Source: Microbacterium sp.
GTDB taxonomy: Bacteria; Actinomycetota; Actinomycetes; Actinomycetales; Microbacteriaceae
NCBI RefSeq assembly: GCF_029263575.1
Contig: NZ_JAJUFV010000006.1
Coordinates: 1 to 43,790, forward strand
Direction: 5' to 3'
Length of the DNA: 43,790 nt
A program made the position numbers and the translations under genes. The notes beneath the pieces are model-generated. The model made no database searches and was not told the origin of the DNA. It saw only the letters and a list, made by a program, of their open reading frames with translations. Shown here piece after piece: positions 30,628-39,946 of the stretch; within the stretch, counting starts at the first letter, position 1, and every line of letters begins with the position of its first letter.

Positions 30628-32289
30628 TTGACTTCCACCACGCACATCTCACCTGAGCCCACGCGCTCAGCCCGTGAGGTCTTCACCGCGATCTCGGGCC
30701 TCATCGTCGCCATGTTCGTCGCCGTGCTCTCTGGCACGATCGTGTCCACGTCGTTGCCGGTCATCATCGCCGACCTCGGCGGCACGCAGTCGCAGTACAC
30801 CTGGGTCATCACAGCGAGCCTGCTCGCCACGGCCGTCACCACCCCGATCTGGGGCAAGCTCGCCGACCTCGTCAACCGCAAGATGCTCGTTCAGGTCTCG
30901 CTGATCATCTTCACTGTGGGCACGGTGATCGCCGGCTTCTCGACCGACACCAACATGCTCATCGTCATGCGCGTCGTGCAGGGCATCGGCGTCGGCGGAC
31001 TCATGTCGCTCGTCATGATCGCCGTGGCACTGATCATCTCGCCCCGTGAGCGCGGCAAGTACATGGGGGTCGTCGGCGGCATCATGGCGCTCGGCACGAT
31101 CGGCGGGCCGCTCCTGGGCGGCGTCATCACCGACACGCTGGGCTGGCAGGCCAACTTCTTCGTGGGCGTGCCGTTCGCGATCGTGGCGCTTCTCCTGCTG
31201 CAGTTCACGCTGCACCTGCCCGAGCCGCAGGGCATGAAGGTCTCGATCGACTACTTCGGCATCGTTCTGCTCGCCGTCGGCGTCTCGTCGCTGCTGATCT
31301 GGGTGTCGATGGGCGGCAGCCAGTTCGAGTGGGACTCGCTGACGAGCTTCGCGCTCGCCGGGATCGCCGCGGTCGCCATCATCGCGTTCATCGTGGTGGA
31401 GCTCATCGTGAAAGAGCCGATCGTTCCGATGTCGCTGTTCCGCAATCGAACCTTCACGCTGTCGGTCGTCGCCTCGATCGCCATCGGCGTCTCGATGTTC
31501 GCGACCGCGGTCTTCCTCGCGCAGTACTTCCAACTCGCTCGGGGAGCCACGCCGACCGAATCGGGCCTCATGACGATCCCCATGATCATCGGTCAGATGG
31601 GCGCGTCGATCATCATCGGCCAGCTCGTCAGCCGCTTCGGCAAGTGGAAGGGGTGGATGGTCACGGGATCCGTGCTCGCGCTCATCGGCGTCACCCTCAT
31701 GTCGACCCTGCGCTATGACACGCCGTTCCCGCTCGTGGCGACGTACATGTTCGTGCTCGGCGCGGGGCTCGGCATGGTCATGCAGAACCTCACCCTGATC
31801 GTGCAGAACGACACCCCGCCCACGCAGCTGGGTGCGGCATCGTCGAACGTCAATTTCTTCCGCACCATCGCCGGCACCATCGGCGTGACCATCATGGGCT
31901 CGGTGCTCTCGACCAGCGTCGCCGGCTATATGAAAGACGGCCTTGCGGGCTTCACCCCGACGACGCCCGACGAGATCAGCGCGCTGAAGGGCCTGGCATC
32001 CGGCGATGTGCCCGCGGTGTCATCGCTGCCCGAATCGATCCGAACGGTCGTCGAATCCGCATACGGTCACGGCATCGCCGACGCGTTCCTCATCGCGGTT
32101 CCGCTCGCTGTCATCGGCATCATCGCGATCGCCTTCATCAAGAACAAGCCGCTGTCGACCAAGAACGCCGCCGAGCAGCTGCGCGAACAGGCCGAGGAAT
32201 CGGCCATCGAGGTCGCCGAGGCCGAGGTGGGCGCGACGACCGGCACCGGGTCGATTCGCGTCGTCGCAGGCGATGAGGTCAGGCGCTGA
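30628..32289 (+). CDS. DHA2-family MFS drug/solute exporter
   Basis: A 553-residue, probably 14-helix major-facilitator exporter of the EmrB/QacA (DHA2) type. Motif A is GKLADLVNRKML in the loop after TM2, and motif C-like VVGGIMALGTIGGPLLGGVI sits in TM5. A ~25-residue charged tail ends in GDEVRR. The start is inferred as TTG 30628, since the promoter's start point (~30594) lies downstream of the track start 30559 and GCAGGAG precedes the TTG. Two MarR genes follow, the first after 1 nt, a standard arrangement for a pump under MarR control. Confidence 0.88.
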   Translation: MTSTTHISPEPTRSAREVFTAISGLIVAMFVAVLSGTIVSTSLPVIIADLGGTQSQYTWVITASLLATAVTTPIWGKLADLVNRKMLVQVSLIIFTVGTVIAGFSTDTNMLIVMRVVQGIGVGGLMSLVMIAVALIISPRERGKYMGVVGGIMALGTIGGPLLGGVITDTLGWQANFFVGVPFAIVALLLLQFTLHLPEPQGMKVSIDYFGIVLLAVGVSSLLIWVSMGGSQFEWDSLTSFALAGIAAVAIIAFIVVELIVKEPIVPMSLFRNRTFTLSVVASIAIGVSMFATAVFLAQYFQLARGATPTESGLMTIPMIIGQMGASIIIGQLVSRFGKWKGWMVTGSVLALIGVTLMSTLRYDTPFPLVATYMFVLGAGLGMVMQNLTLIVQNDTPPTQLGAASSNVNFFRTIAGTIGVTIMGSVLSTSVAGYMKDGLAGFTPTTPDEISALKGLASGDVPAVSSLPESIRTVVESAYGHGIADAFLIAVPLAVIGIIAIAFIKNKPLSTKNAAEQLREQAEESAIEVAEAEVGATTGTGSIRVVAGDEVRR

Positions 32290-32290
32290 C

Positions 32291-32749
32291 ATGACCGCCG
32301 CCGGGTCGACCCGCTCCGCGCTGGCGACGGATGCCGAGTTCGCCGAGTTCCAGGGTCACCTGAACCTCATCTTCTCGCGAGCGCGCAGTATGTGGAAGGA
32401 GTCGGCGGCACGCATCCACCCCGAGCTCCAGCCGTCGGGTTACAAGTTGCTGATGTTCATCTCGCGGGTCGGAAGCTCCAACGCCCACGAGATCGCCGAG
32501 CGGTTCGAGATGGACAAGTCGATGATCAGCCGACAGGTGCGGATGCTTGAAGACCTCGGTCTTCTCGAATCTCGGCCGGACGATGACGACGCCCGGCAAC
32601 GGGTGCTCACCGCGACTCCGGCAGCCAGCGAAGCCCTGGTCGAGCTGCGGACTGATCACGCCCATCGGCTCCGCCGTGCACTGGCCGGGCTGACGAACGA
32701 AGAGATCACGGCGGCATCCAAGGTGTTCCGCGCTCTCTCCGAGATGTGA
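32291..32749 (+). CDS. MarR-family regulator (first copy)
   Basis: A 152-residue winged-helix MarR protein. Dimer helices at both ends; recognition region ISRVGSSNAHEIAERFEMDKSMISRQVRMLEDLGLLESRPDDDDARQRVLTAT with the DDxRxR wing. ATG 32291 lies 1 nt past the MFS stop, so pump and regulator are co-transcribed. It likely represses the MFS promoter by binding the dyad at 30557-30602. Clearly paralogous to the next gene (HPELQPSGYKLL versus HPDLQPLGYQVL). Confidence 0.9.
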   Translation: MTAAGSTRSALATDAEFAEFQGHLNLIFSRARSMWKESAARIHPELQPSGYKLLMFISRVGSSNAHEIAERFEMDKSMISRQVRMLEDLGLLESRPDDDDARQRVLTATPAASEALVELRTDHAHRLRRALAGLTNEEITAASKVFRALSEM

Positions 32750-32779
32750 GCGCGGTGCCTGTGCCGGTGAAGGCGCCCG

Positions 32780-32785
32780 TAAACT
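32780..32785 (+). promoter_or_regulatory. -10 box of a leaderless promoter for the second MarR gene
   Basis: TAAACT, 7 nt before ATG 32793. The second MarR gene can therefore be expressed separately from the pump. Confidence 0.5.
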
Positions 32786-32792
32786 GGCGAGC

Positions 32793-33239
32793 ATGACTGA
32801 CTCGCCCGCGGATGCCGCGACAGCACAGGCCGTCGCACGCGTCGAGCACGAACTGGGGCGGTTGTTCGCCCGCATCCGCGTGGGCTGGCGGGAGGCCGCG
32901 GCGACCGTGCACCCCGACCTGCAGCCGCTGGGCTATCAGGTGCTCACCTCGATCGCGAGCGGCAAAGCGACCTCGGCGGGGGCGATCATCGAGCGGCTGC
33001 AGACCGACAAATCAGCCGTCAGCCGGCACGTGCGTCAGTTGGAAGAGCTCGGGCTCGTCGAAAGCGTGCCCGACCCCGACGACCGGCGCGCTCGCGTGCT
33101 CGTCGCCACCGATCTCGCACAGGAGCGCATCGCTATCGCCCGGGAACGCTATGAAGGTCGGCTCGGCGAGAACCTGCGCTCGTGGACGGAAGGCGACCTC
33201 GATCGCTTCGTCGAGATGCTGGGGTCGCTCGGCCGGTGA
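32793..33239 (+). CDS. MarR-family regulator (second copy)
   Basis: A 148-residue MarR protein with the same architecture as its neighbour: LQPLGYQVLTSIASGKATSAGAIIERLQTDKSAVSRHVRQLEELGLVESVPDPDDRRARVLVAT. The recognition helix is close but not identical (TDKSAVSRHVRQLEELG versus MDKSMISRQVRMLEDLG), so overlapping operator preference is likely. It starts 43 nt after the first copy behind its own leaderless promoter. A tandem duplication is the simplest origin. Confidence 0.9.
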   Translation: MTDSPADAATAQAVARVEHELGRLFARIRVGWREAAATVHPDLQPLGYQVLTSIASGKATSAGAIIERLQTDKSAVSRHVRQLEELGLVESVPDPDDRRARVLVATDLAQERIAIARERYEGRLGENLRSWTEGDLDRFVEMLGSLGR

Positions 33240-33287
33240 GCGGCACGGGCGTCGAACGCCCTGCGACAGAGCCGAGTAGCCGGCGAC

Positions 33288-33331
33288 GATGATGCTCCCG
33301 GACGCCATTGCAGGCATCCGAGAGCATCATC
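33288..33331. terminator. Bidirectional terminator between marR and the phosphatase
   Basis: GATGATGCTCCCGGA and TCCGAGAGCATCATC pair at 14 of 15 positions around a 14-nt loop, between two convergent genes. Confidence 0.8.
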
Positions 33332-33357
33332 ATCAGGAACTCAGCGTCGGTCGTCGG

Positions 33358-36300
33358 TCACATCGACGACCCCTTGCGGCGCCGGGTGAAGACGGCCATC
33401 CCAGCCCCGAAGGCGAGCAGGAGAACGGCTGCCAGGATGAACGCCGTCGACGCTTCTGCACCTGTGCGCGGCAGCTCGCCGTCCTGTCCGCCTGCGCCCC
33501 CGTCATCACCGTCTTGCCCGCCGCCGCTGGCGCCGTCATCGCCGGAGCCGGCGCCCGGGTCGGTGGAGCCGCCACCGTCACCGGGTTCGGGGTCTGGCGC
33601 ATCCGACCCTTCCACCTGGAAGAGCCCGCCGAACTGCACGAGAGTGCCCGCTTCGGTGCTCGCTTTGATGCTCGCGTCGGTGCTTGCACCGGTGCCCGCT
33701 TCCGTGCTGCTGGCTGTCCATGCGTACATCTCGCCCGCGGTCAGGTCGCTCCAGCGAACCGTCGCCGGTGTTCCCGACGGCACCGTCTCGGTGCCGATGA
33801 CCACGTCGGTCGGCGTCGCGACCACCAGGCCGTCCGTGGCGAACGATGTCGTGCGGGTGCTCAGGTTGATGGGAACCGTGAGGTTGTCCTCCGCGCCGTT
33901 GTACCGGTTGATCGGCTCCGGTGTGTTCTTCGGCGAACTGCCGTGGTCGTACGGCGTTGCTCCGAACTCGTCCAGGAAAGGTGAATAGGTGTCGACTGAC
34001 ATCGTGTTCTCCGCGGTGTTGAACTGCAGCATCCGCATGAAGCTGGCGCCCATGGCGAGCTTGTCCGTCGTCAGGTGATCCCACGAGCCATCGCCGTCGA
34101 CGTCGATCTTGCCCGCATCGTCGCCGGTGCCGAACACGCACTGGGTCGCCGTGTCCAGTCCCGCCGCAGCGCACCGTTCCTTACTGAAGATGGTCTCCGC
34201 CGGAACCATGTACCCCTGATAGTCGGCGAGCATCTGAACGACCTTGTGGTTGCTCTGCACGCCCGGGATCGTCTCGACATTCGTGCCGACACCGTGGAAG
34301 TGTCCGCCGAGGACGAGGAACACGTTCGCGTTGGAGCGCACGACCTCGTCATACAGCTTGCTGCCATCGGCTCCCACTCGACCGGTGCGACCATCCGGTT
34401 CAGACGACGCCGAGACGTATCCGTGAGTGATGAGGATGCCGTTGCGATCGGAGTAGCGCTTGAACACCGAGTCCGCCCAGTCGGATTCTTCCTGAGTCAC
34501 GCCGTAGGACAGCCCGACCGCGACGAAGTCGAGCCCACCGGCGGAGAACAGCACGTAGCTGTTAGAGCTGTCCTTTCCGCGCGTCGCGACGGCACCCGTG
34601 TCGGAATCGGTCACTTCGTCCATGGTGTGGAACGAGGCGCCCGCCGGCCAGAGCTCAGCGGCCTGGTCGTAGTACTCATCGGCGGCGAAGAACGCGGCGA
34701 ACGGTGACTTCGGGCCGTTGTGCGCGCCGTTGTAGTTGTCGTGGTTTCCTGCGACAGCCTGGTTCGGCACGCCGGACTCCCACAGATCTTCTTGGAGCGA
34801 GACAATCGTCTCGAACTCCTTGCCGATCTGCTCCTTGGCGCCGGGGACGGATCCGTCGGAGGTGGTGTAGTCGAACACACTCGAACCGTCGCCGGGGTCG
34901 ACAGCGTCGGGGTCGAACCGCATGTCACTGAGCGATACGTTGCTGTTGATGACATCGCCGGTGTTCGCGACGTAACTGATCTTGCGCTCGTCTTTGTTCG
35001 CGCCGATCCACTGGTTCTGCTCACGCAGCGACTGCGCGAAGACCGCAGACTCCGCTGGCGTGTTCGTCGCGCCCTCGATGTGCTGCCAGGGGAGGCTCGA
35101 CGCCCACTCCATGTCGCTGCCGGATGCGACCTCGGTCGTGTACTGCGCATCGGTGTAGTGGACGAAGGAGAAATCGTAGTCCTCGGGCGCTTCGAAATGA
35201 TCCTTCAGCTCGGGTGACCCCGCGGACTCATCGCGAGGCGACAGATCATCGGCGAACGGATCCTCCGCAGTGACGGCCACATGCACCACCGGATCGTTCT
35301 CGTCGCTCGAGTCGATCAAACGTGCATGGATCTCGCTCTGGAGATGCGTGTCACCGTCTGCCACGCCCCGCGACTCGTCGACGAGTGACCAGGACTCGCT
35401 CGTCTGGTCCCACGCCCAGAGCTTCACGATGCGCGTCGGATCGGCCTGTCCGCTCCACAGCAGCTGCTGCCCGCGCTCGGCATTCGGGAGGTCGATGTCG
35501 AACCGCTGGAACGGGAATGCGTCGTGGCTGGCCGGGCTCTTCGTCATCTCGTCATCACCCGGAGCTAGCCCGCCCGAGATCGCGGTGACGTCGTCCGCCT
35601 CGTCGGCGAAATCGAGGTCGAGCTCGGCGAGGGAAACGGAGATCGTGCCTTGAACTCCCGCGGGAGCCTCGGTGAGACGCGCCTCGGTGAAGGTCGTGGT
35701 GATGCTGTCGGCCACACCCGTCGCGGTCGCCGAGAGGACCGCGGCGTTGTCTTCCGGCCGCGTCTCGGTTCCGCCTGGCAGCGGAATGCGCAGCGACGTG
35801 AAGGGAATGGTCCAGTTCACAGATCGACCGAACACATCGGTCGCGAAGATGGCGATCTCGTGGTCGCCGGCTTCCATACCCGCGCCGATCACATCACCGG
35901 GGTGGATCTCGGTACCGTCGAGTTCGTACCGCCACCCGGTCGCGAGACCGTGATCCGAGATCGTCACGGCGAACTCCGTCGGGGTCTCCAGCGCCGTGCC
36001 GGCGGCGGGGACGGACGAGACGAGTTCGGGTGCCGCTGTGCGATCGCCGAACGAGTCGCGGTCCAATCGCGCTGCCTGATCTGCGTTCAGCGCGGAACTC
36101 CAGATACGTGCGTTGCCGATGCTGACGGATGCGGGAGATTCGATGGAACCGCGACCGGCGACGTCGGAACCGAGTGCGAAGTAGCGAACGTACGGCTCGA
36201 TGGTTGAACCGGCGGTCGGTGCCTTGATCTGGCCGACGGTGCCCGTGGCGTTCGTTCCCACCAGCTTGCCGTCGAGGTAGAGGTCGATCTCGGTGCCGTC

Positions 36301-37785
36301 GAACGTCGCGACGACGCTGTACCAGACGCCTGACTGAAGGGCCGGCGTGCCGATGCTCTTGTACCCGCCGTTGATGTGCATGGATGCGACGATCGACGAG
36401 TTCGACAGGTGCAGCCCGAATCCGCCGGCGCTCTTGCCGGCGCACACGTGAGGCGTGCCGGTGACCGGCAGCGACTGGTTCACCTTGATATCGCACTGCA
36501 GGGTGAGGCCGTCGCCCGCCCACGAGTCGTCAGCCCACGTGCTCGTGTCGTCCGTGCGCGGTGCGCCCGTGTCAGCCCACGCATCTTGAAGCGGATAGAA
36601 GGCGTGGTCCTTCTGCCCATCTGTCGTGTAGACATTGTGCGGCTGCGTGGTGAAGGCCCTGTCGACGGTGACATCCGCCGTGCCAGTCACCTTCGGCTGG
36701 CGGTTCGCGGGCGAGTGATCCCGGAATGCCGCCGCCTCGTCGGAGAAGTCGACATCGAGCACATCGGCAGCTGGCACGTCGACGTTCGGGTTCGGCTCGT
36801 CTGGATTCTCCTCGCCCGGGTCATCTCCGGGATCCACTTCCTCGGCCGTTGAGGGCTTCTCCTCGTTCCACAGCATCGCCACTTGGGCTTCGGTGAGAAC
36901 CGAGCTCCAGGCGCGCGATGCCGCGACCGCGATGTGGGCGGGCTGCGCGAAACCATCTTCGCGCGGGGTAGCGCCGATGCCCCACTTCGGAACGCTGTCG
37001 ACCCTGAGTGTGCTGTACGGGCTGACGTGGTTGCGGCCGGAGCCAGCTCCGTTGCCGGGTTGCGGCTCGAGTTCCCACGCGGGTGTGCCGTTGAGGTAGA
37101 GCTTGACCTCGCCGTCGCCGACGGTTGCCACCGCGTGCACCCATTCTCCCGGCTTGACCGGGATCGGTGCCGTGGCCGTGTTCACGTTCGCCGACGTGGA
37201 TGTGGCCTTGAACCGGAGGCAGCATCCTGTCGCGGGCAGGTAGAAGGCGTACCCTTCCGGGCCGCCCGCGCACAGCTGACTGGACTGACCACCCGGGACC
37301 GGGCTGTCTCCGTCGTAGCGGAAGTAGCATTCGAACGTGCCGCCATCGAGGAGATCGATGCCCTCTGCGTACTCGGGGTCATCCGTCGACCAGGCGTCGC
37401 TGATGTCGTAGACATACGCGCCGGTGCCCGTGCTGGTTCGCTCCGTGTCGCCGACGAAATCGGCGATATAGCGCTCCACGGTCTCGTCGTACACGATGTT
37501 CGGGGCCGTACCTTCGACACTGACCGGGCGGTCTTTCACATGTTCGACCGGGCCGTCCTCGGTGAAGTCCACGCTGATCACGTCGGCCTGTGGAACGGCG
37601 GAAGCCGCGATGGCTGTCGGCGCAGACGATGCGACGTCCGAAGAGATCGCAGCAGCCGCCGGGGCCGAGACCGCCGCACTCGCGGCGACGGCCACGGCAA
37701 CGGCGATCACACCGGCCTTTCTGACCATGGATGGCCGCCATGCGGCGGGGGTGAACGCCGTCGGTACACGGGTATGGGAACGCAC
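33358..37785 (-). CDS. Sortase-anchored LamG-LamG-metallophosphatase
   Basis: A 1475-residue surface enzyme. Signal peptide (MVRKAGVIAVAVAVAASAAVSAPAAA), two concanavalin/LamG domains (~70-320 and ~350-590; VKLYLNGTPAWELE and EIDLYLDGKLVG repeats), Ig-like strands, then a calcineurin-type phosphoesterase: HYTDAQY (D-x-Q in place of D-x-H), NTGDVIN, AGNHDNYNG, ILITHGYV, GGHFHG. A Gly/Asp-rich spacer and LPRTG (~1438) with helix and RRRK tail indicate sortase anchoring. GTG 37785 has GAGGAGG upstream. Its promoter carries a LacI-type dyad. It probably dephosphorylates an external glycoconjugate or phosphoester; the substrate is unknown. Confidence 0.88.
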   Translation of the reverse strand: MRSHTRVPTAFTPAAWRPSMVRKAGVIAVAVAVAASAAVSAPAAAAISSDVASSAPTAIAASAVPQADVISVDFTEDGPVEHVKDRPVSVEGTAPNIVYDETVERYIADFVGDTERTSTGTGAYVYDISDAWSTDDPEYAEGIDLLDGGTFECYFRYDGDSPVPGGQSSQLCAGGPEGYAFYLPATGCCLRFKATSTSANVNTATAPIPVKPGEWVHAVATVGDGEVKLYLNGTPAWELEPQPGNGAGSGRNHVSPYSTLRVDSVPKWGIGATPREDGFAQPAHIAVAASRAWSSVLTEAQVAMLWNEEKPSTAEEVDPGDDPGEENPDEPNPNVDVPAADVLDVDFSDEAAAFRDHSPANRQPKVTGTADVTVDRAFTTQPHNVYTTDGQKDHAFYPLQDAWADTGAPRTDDTSTWADDSWAGDGLTLQCDIKVNQSLPVTGTPHVCAGKSAGGFGLHLSNSSIVASMHINGGYKSIGTPALQSGVWYSVVATFDGTEIDLYLDGKLVGTNATGTVGQIKAPTAGSTIEPYVRYFALGSDVAGRGSIESPASVSIGNARIWSSALNADQAARLDRDSFGDRTAAPELVSSVPAAGTALETPTEFAVTISDHGLATGWRYELDGTEIHPGDVIGAGMEAGDHEIAIFATDVFGRSVNWTIPFTSLRIPLPGGTETRPEDNAAVLSATATGVADSITTTFTEARLTEAPAGVQGTISVSLAELDLDFADEADDVTAISGGLAPGDDEMTKSPASHDAFPFQRFDIDLPNAERGQQLLWSGQADPTRIVKLWAWDQTSESWSLVDESRGVADGDTHLQSEIHARLIDSSDENDPVVHVAVTAEDPFADDLSPRDESAGSPELKDHFEAPEDYDFSFVHYTDAQYTTEVASGSDMEWASSLPWQHIEGATNTPAESAVFAQSLREQNQWIGANKDERKISYVANTGDVINSNVSLSDMRFDPDAVDPGDGSSVFDYTTSDGSVPGAKEQIGKEFETIVSLQEDLWESGVPNQAVAGNHDNYNGAHNGPKSPFAAFFAADEYYDQAAELWPAGASFHTMDEVTDSDTGAVATRGKDSSNSYVLFSAGGLDFVAVGLSYGVTQEESDWADSVFKRYSDRNGILITHGYVSASSEPDGRTGRVGADGSKLYDEVVRSNANVFLVLGGHFHGVGTNVETIPGVQSNHKVVQMLADYQGYMVPAETIFSKERCAAAGLDTATQCVFGTGDDAGKIDVDGDGSWDHLTTDKLAMGASFMRMLQFNTAENTMSVDTYSPFLDEFGATPYDHGSSPKNTPEPINRYNGAEDNLTVPINLSTRTTSFATDGLVVATPTDVVIGTETVPSGTPATVRWSDLTAGEMYAWTASSTEAGTGASTDASIKASTEAGTLVQFGGLFQVEGSDAPDPEPGDGGGSTDPGAGSGDDGASGGGQDGDDGGAGGQDGELPRTGAEASTAFILAAVLLLAFGAGMAVFTRRRKGSSM

Positions 37786-37837
37786 TGATGTCCTCCTCGA
37801 CTACCTGCGCCGTGCGGTCGCAGGCGCTGACGATGGC

Positions 37838-37855
37838 GAGTATAACGACATACTT
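37838..37855. promoter_or_regulatory. LacI-type operator at the phosphatase promoter
   Basis: GAGTATAACGACATACTT, a dyad AGTAT-N6-ATACT, overlaps the minus-strand -10 (TATACT, 37839-37844; TTGTAG 18 bp upstream). It shares 15 contiguous bases (TGGCGAGTATAACGA) with the ABC promoter. It lies in a 321-bp gene-free region between the phosphatase and lacI that otherwise holds only the second operator. Confidence 0.65.
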
Positions 37856-37958
37856 GATTGCACTACAAGAGACGTGTCTTTATGTCGTTCACGCCAGTTT
37901 CGATTGAAATAACGGGTAACTCAGGAGAAACCTACTGAGCAGTGGCGACCGAGAGGTT

Positions 37959-37976
37959 ACGTAAATCAAAATACTT
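37959..37976. promoter_or_regulatory. LacI-type operator upstream of lacI
   Basis: ACGTAAATCAAAATACTT matches 15 of 18 positions of the site before the FAD oxidoreductase (AAGTAAATCCATATACTT). It lies ~130 bp before the lacI ATG, suggesting autoregulation. A wider dyad GTTAC...GTAAC surrounds it. Confidence 0.6.
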
Positions 37977-38106
37977 GGTAACGCTGCTGGAGTGCGTGCG
38001 GCGATGAAGCCGAGTGTCCTTTCACCGGTGACGGGGGTCGAGTATTACGATTGAACGAATCCTCGGCGCTCGCCCGGGATACGGCACGAGCGACAAGGAG
38101 GCGCGA

Positions 38107-39117
38107 ATGGCGAAAAGCGCGCGTCTATCGGAAGTCGCGAAGCTCGCCGGAGTTTCCCCTGGGCTCGTCTCGCGATTGATCAACGACGACCCGACTCTGA
38201 AGATCCGCGAGGAGACGCGCGAGCGCGTGACGTCGGCGATCGAGATGCTGCAGTACACGCCGCACGCCTCTGCGCGGGCCCTGCGCAGCGCGCAGACCGG
38301 GCTGCTGGGCTTTGCCCTCTACCACGTCACTGATCCGATCTATGCGCAGATGGTCGAGAGCGCTGAGACTGCAGCGGCTGCGGCGGGCTACTCGCTCATG
38401 CTCCTCAACGCCGCGGAACTCGCAGCCCACCCTGATACCTTTCGCCGACTGACACAAGGTCGCCGGGTCGACGGTCTGCTCATCCAGGGCGGATACTCCG
38501 ACGATCTGTCATCGTTGCAGGGTGCGAAGTCGATACCGACCGTGCTGTTCAACGCCGACGCGCTCGACGGCTTCCGCACTGTGCGACTCGATGACGCCGG
38601 CGCCGCGACGCTGGCGACGCGCCACCTGATCGAGCTCGGTCATCGCAACATCGCCTTCGTCGGGGCGGAGGGCTCATCATCCGAGCGTCGTTTCCAGGGG
38701 TATCTGTCGGCGATGGCGGAGGCCGGACTGGCTCCGCACCCGGTCATCGCCGGTGGCTGGGACGCGGGCCCGGCGCGCGAGGTCACCGAGAGCTACTGCC
38801 TGAGCCGCGGAAGCGCGACGGGGCTGGTCGTCGTCTCGACCACGAGCGCGTTGGGAGTGCATGCCGGCGTCATCGCCTCGGGCCGGCGGGTTCCGCAGGA
38901 TGTGTCGATCGTCAGCATCCACGACACGTGGTTCGCCCCGCATCTGAGTCCGGCGCTCACCGTGGCCGCGATGCCGCTCGGCGATCTCGGGCGGGTCGCG
39001 GTCGAGCTGTTGCTCGAACAGATGCGCTCCCCGACCGAAGGCGAAGTGATCTTCCGCGAACCAGAGACGCGTATGGTGCTGCGCGCGTCGAGCGCGCCGC
39101 CCCCGCAGGGCGCGTGA
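38107..39117 (+). CDS. LacI-family transcriptional regulator
   Basis: A 336-residue LacI/GalR repressor. HTH and hinge: SARLSEVAKLAGVSPGLVSRLINDDPTLKIREETRERV with hinge helix ASARALRSAQTGLLG. The periplasmic-binding-like sensor domain follows (FALYHVTDPIYAQMVESAE, RLDDAGAATLATRHLIELGHRNIAFVG, DVSIVSIHDTWFAPHLSPALTVAAMP). ATG 38107 has CAAGGAGG upstream. Convergent with the esterase 7 nt away. Placed between the phosphatase and the sugar ABC operon, with related dyads at its own, the phosphatase, ABC and FAD promoters, it most likely senses a sugar or derivative. Confidence 0.92.
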   Translation: MAKSARLSEVAKLAGVSPGLVSRLINDDPTLKIREETRERVTSAIEMLQYTPHASARALRSAQTGLLGFALYHVTDPIYAQMVESAETAAAAAGYSLMLLNAAELAAHPDTFRRLTQGRRVDGLLIQGGYSDDLSSLQGAKSIPTVLFNADALDGFRTVRLDDAGAATLATRHLIELGHRNIAFVGAEGSSSERRFQGYLSAMAEAGLAPHPVIAGGWDAGPAREVTESYCLSRGSATGLVVVSTTSALGVHAGVIASGRRVPQDVSIVSIHDTWFAPHLSPALTVAAMPLGDLGRVAVELLLEQMRSPTEGEVIFREPETRMVLRASSAPPPQGA

Positions 39118-39124
39118 GTCGTCG

Positions 39125-39913
39125 TCAGAGCGTGTCGGTCATCCGCGCGACTGCTGCGACGGCCTCGGGCAGCCAACCCGAATCCCACCGGTGCGCACGG
39201 TGCCGTTCGTTGTCGTACACGTGCGCGATGCCGAGCTCATCCAGCAGCCGGTGCGCCTCGGAGAGGTGGTCGTGGCTCCAATCCGGTGCGTCCTTGCCGA
39301 AGTTTCCATACCCGTGCAGGGCGATCCGCGGGGCGTCGCCCAGTTCGCCGCCGCGGGTGCGGAGCAGGTGGGGGATGGCGAAGTCCTCGAAGCGCTCGGG
39401 GCTGGGCCAGTAGTAGGGCATCTCCCACTGATCGGGCTGCGTCTTCATGACGGGTGAATCGAATGCCGCAGCGGCCGCGAAGGCCTGCGGGTAGCGCAGC
39501 AGGATCTGGAGTGCCGCCGATCCGCCCTTGCTGTAACCGATCAGCAGCCGGGGGAGAGCGGGGTAGAGGGTGTCGACGAACGGCACGATCTCATCGATGA
39601 AGAACATCAGCTGCTGGAACATCGGCTGATCGGGAAGGTCGGTCATCCACGGCCAGTCCGAGTATGTGGGCGCGACGAAGATCAAGCCGTGGCGATTGTG
39701 CAGATCACCGCGCAGCGCCTCATCCAGCCCGTCTCCCGAGCGGTGGCTCAGCTCCGGAGTCGAGGGCAGCAGGTAGACGATACGCGGGTTCTCGACGGCC
39801 GCGAGATCGTCGGGCTCGAGCACTCGGAGCACGGTCTCGAACTGCTGCCGCGTCGACGTCACAGAGTACTGCAGATAGTTGAGCCGCAGCGGCGCGGAGA
39901 AGGTGGCGGGCAT
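39125..39913 (-). CDS. Esterase-D-like alpha/beta-hydrolase
   Basis: A 262-residue cytoplasmic hydrolase (no signal peptide). Nucleophile elbow IGYSKGGSAAL (S128) preceded by the FIDEIVPFVDTLYPALPRLL helix typical of the putative-esterase family; the catalytic His is probably in NERHRAHRWDSGW, and an acid near NFGKDAPDWSHDH. ATG 39913 follows GAAAGGA. It is the fourth gene of the ABC operon, 33 nt past the second permease, suggesting it deacylates the imported compound, for example an acetylated sugar (inference). Confidence 0.8.
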   Translation of the reverse strand: MPATFSAPLRLNYLQYSVTSTRQQFETVLRVLEPDDLAAVENPRIVYLLPSTPELSHRSGDGLDEALRGDLHNRHGLIFVAPTYSDWPWMTDLPDQPMFQQLMFFIDEIVPFVDTLYPALPRLLIGYSKGGSAALQILLRYPQAFAAAAAFDSPVMKTQPDQWEMPYYWPSPERFEDFAIPHLLRTRGGELGDAPRIALHGYGNFGKDAPDWSHDHLSEAHRLLDELGIAHVYDNERHRAHRWDSGWLPEAVAAVARMTDTL

Positions 39914-39946
39914 GGGCGTCCTTTCCAGAGATCTCGTACTCGGATG

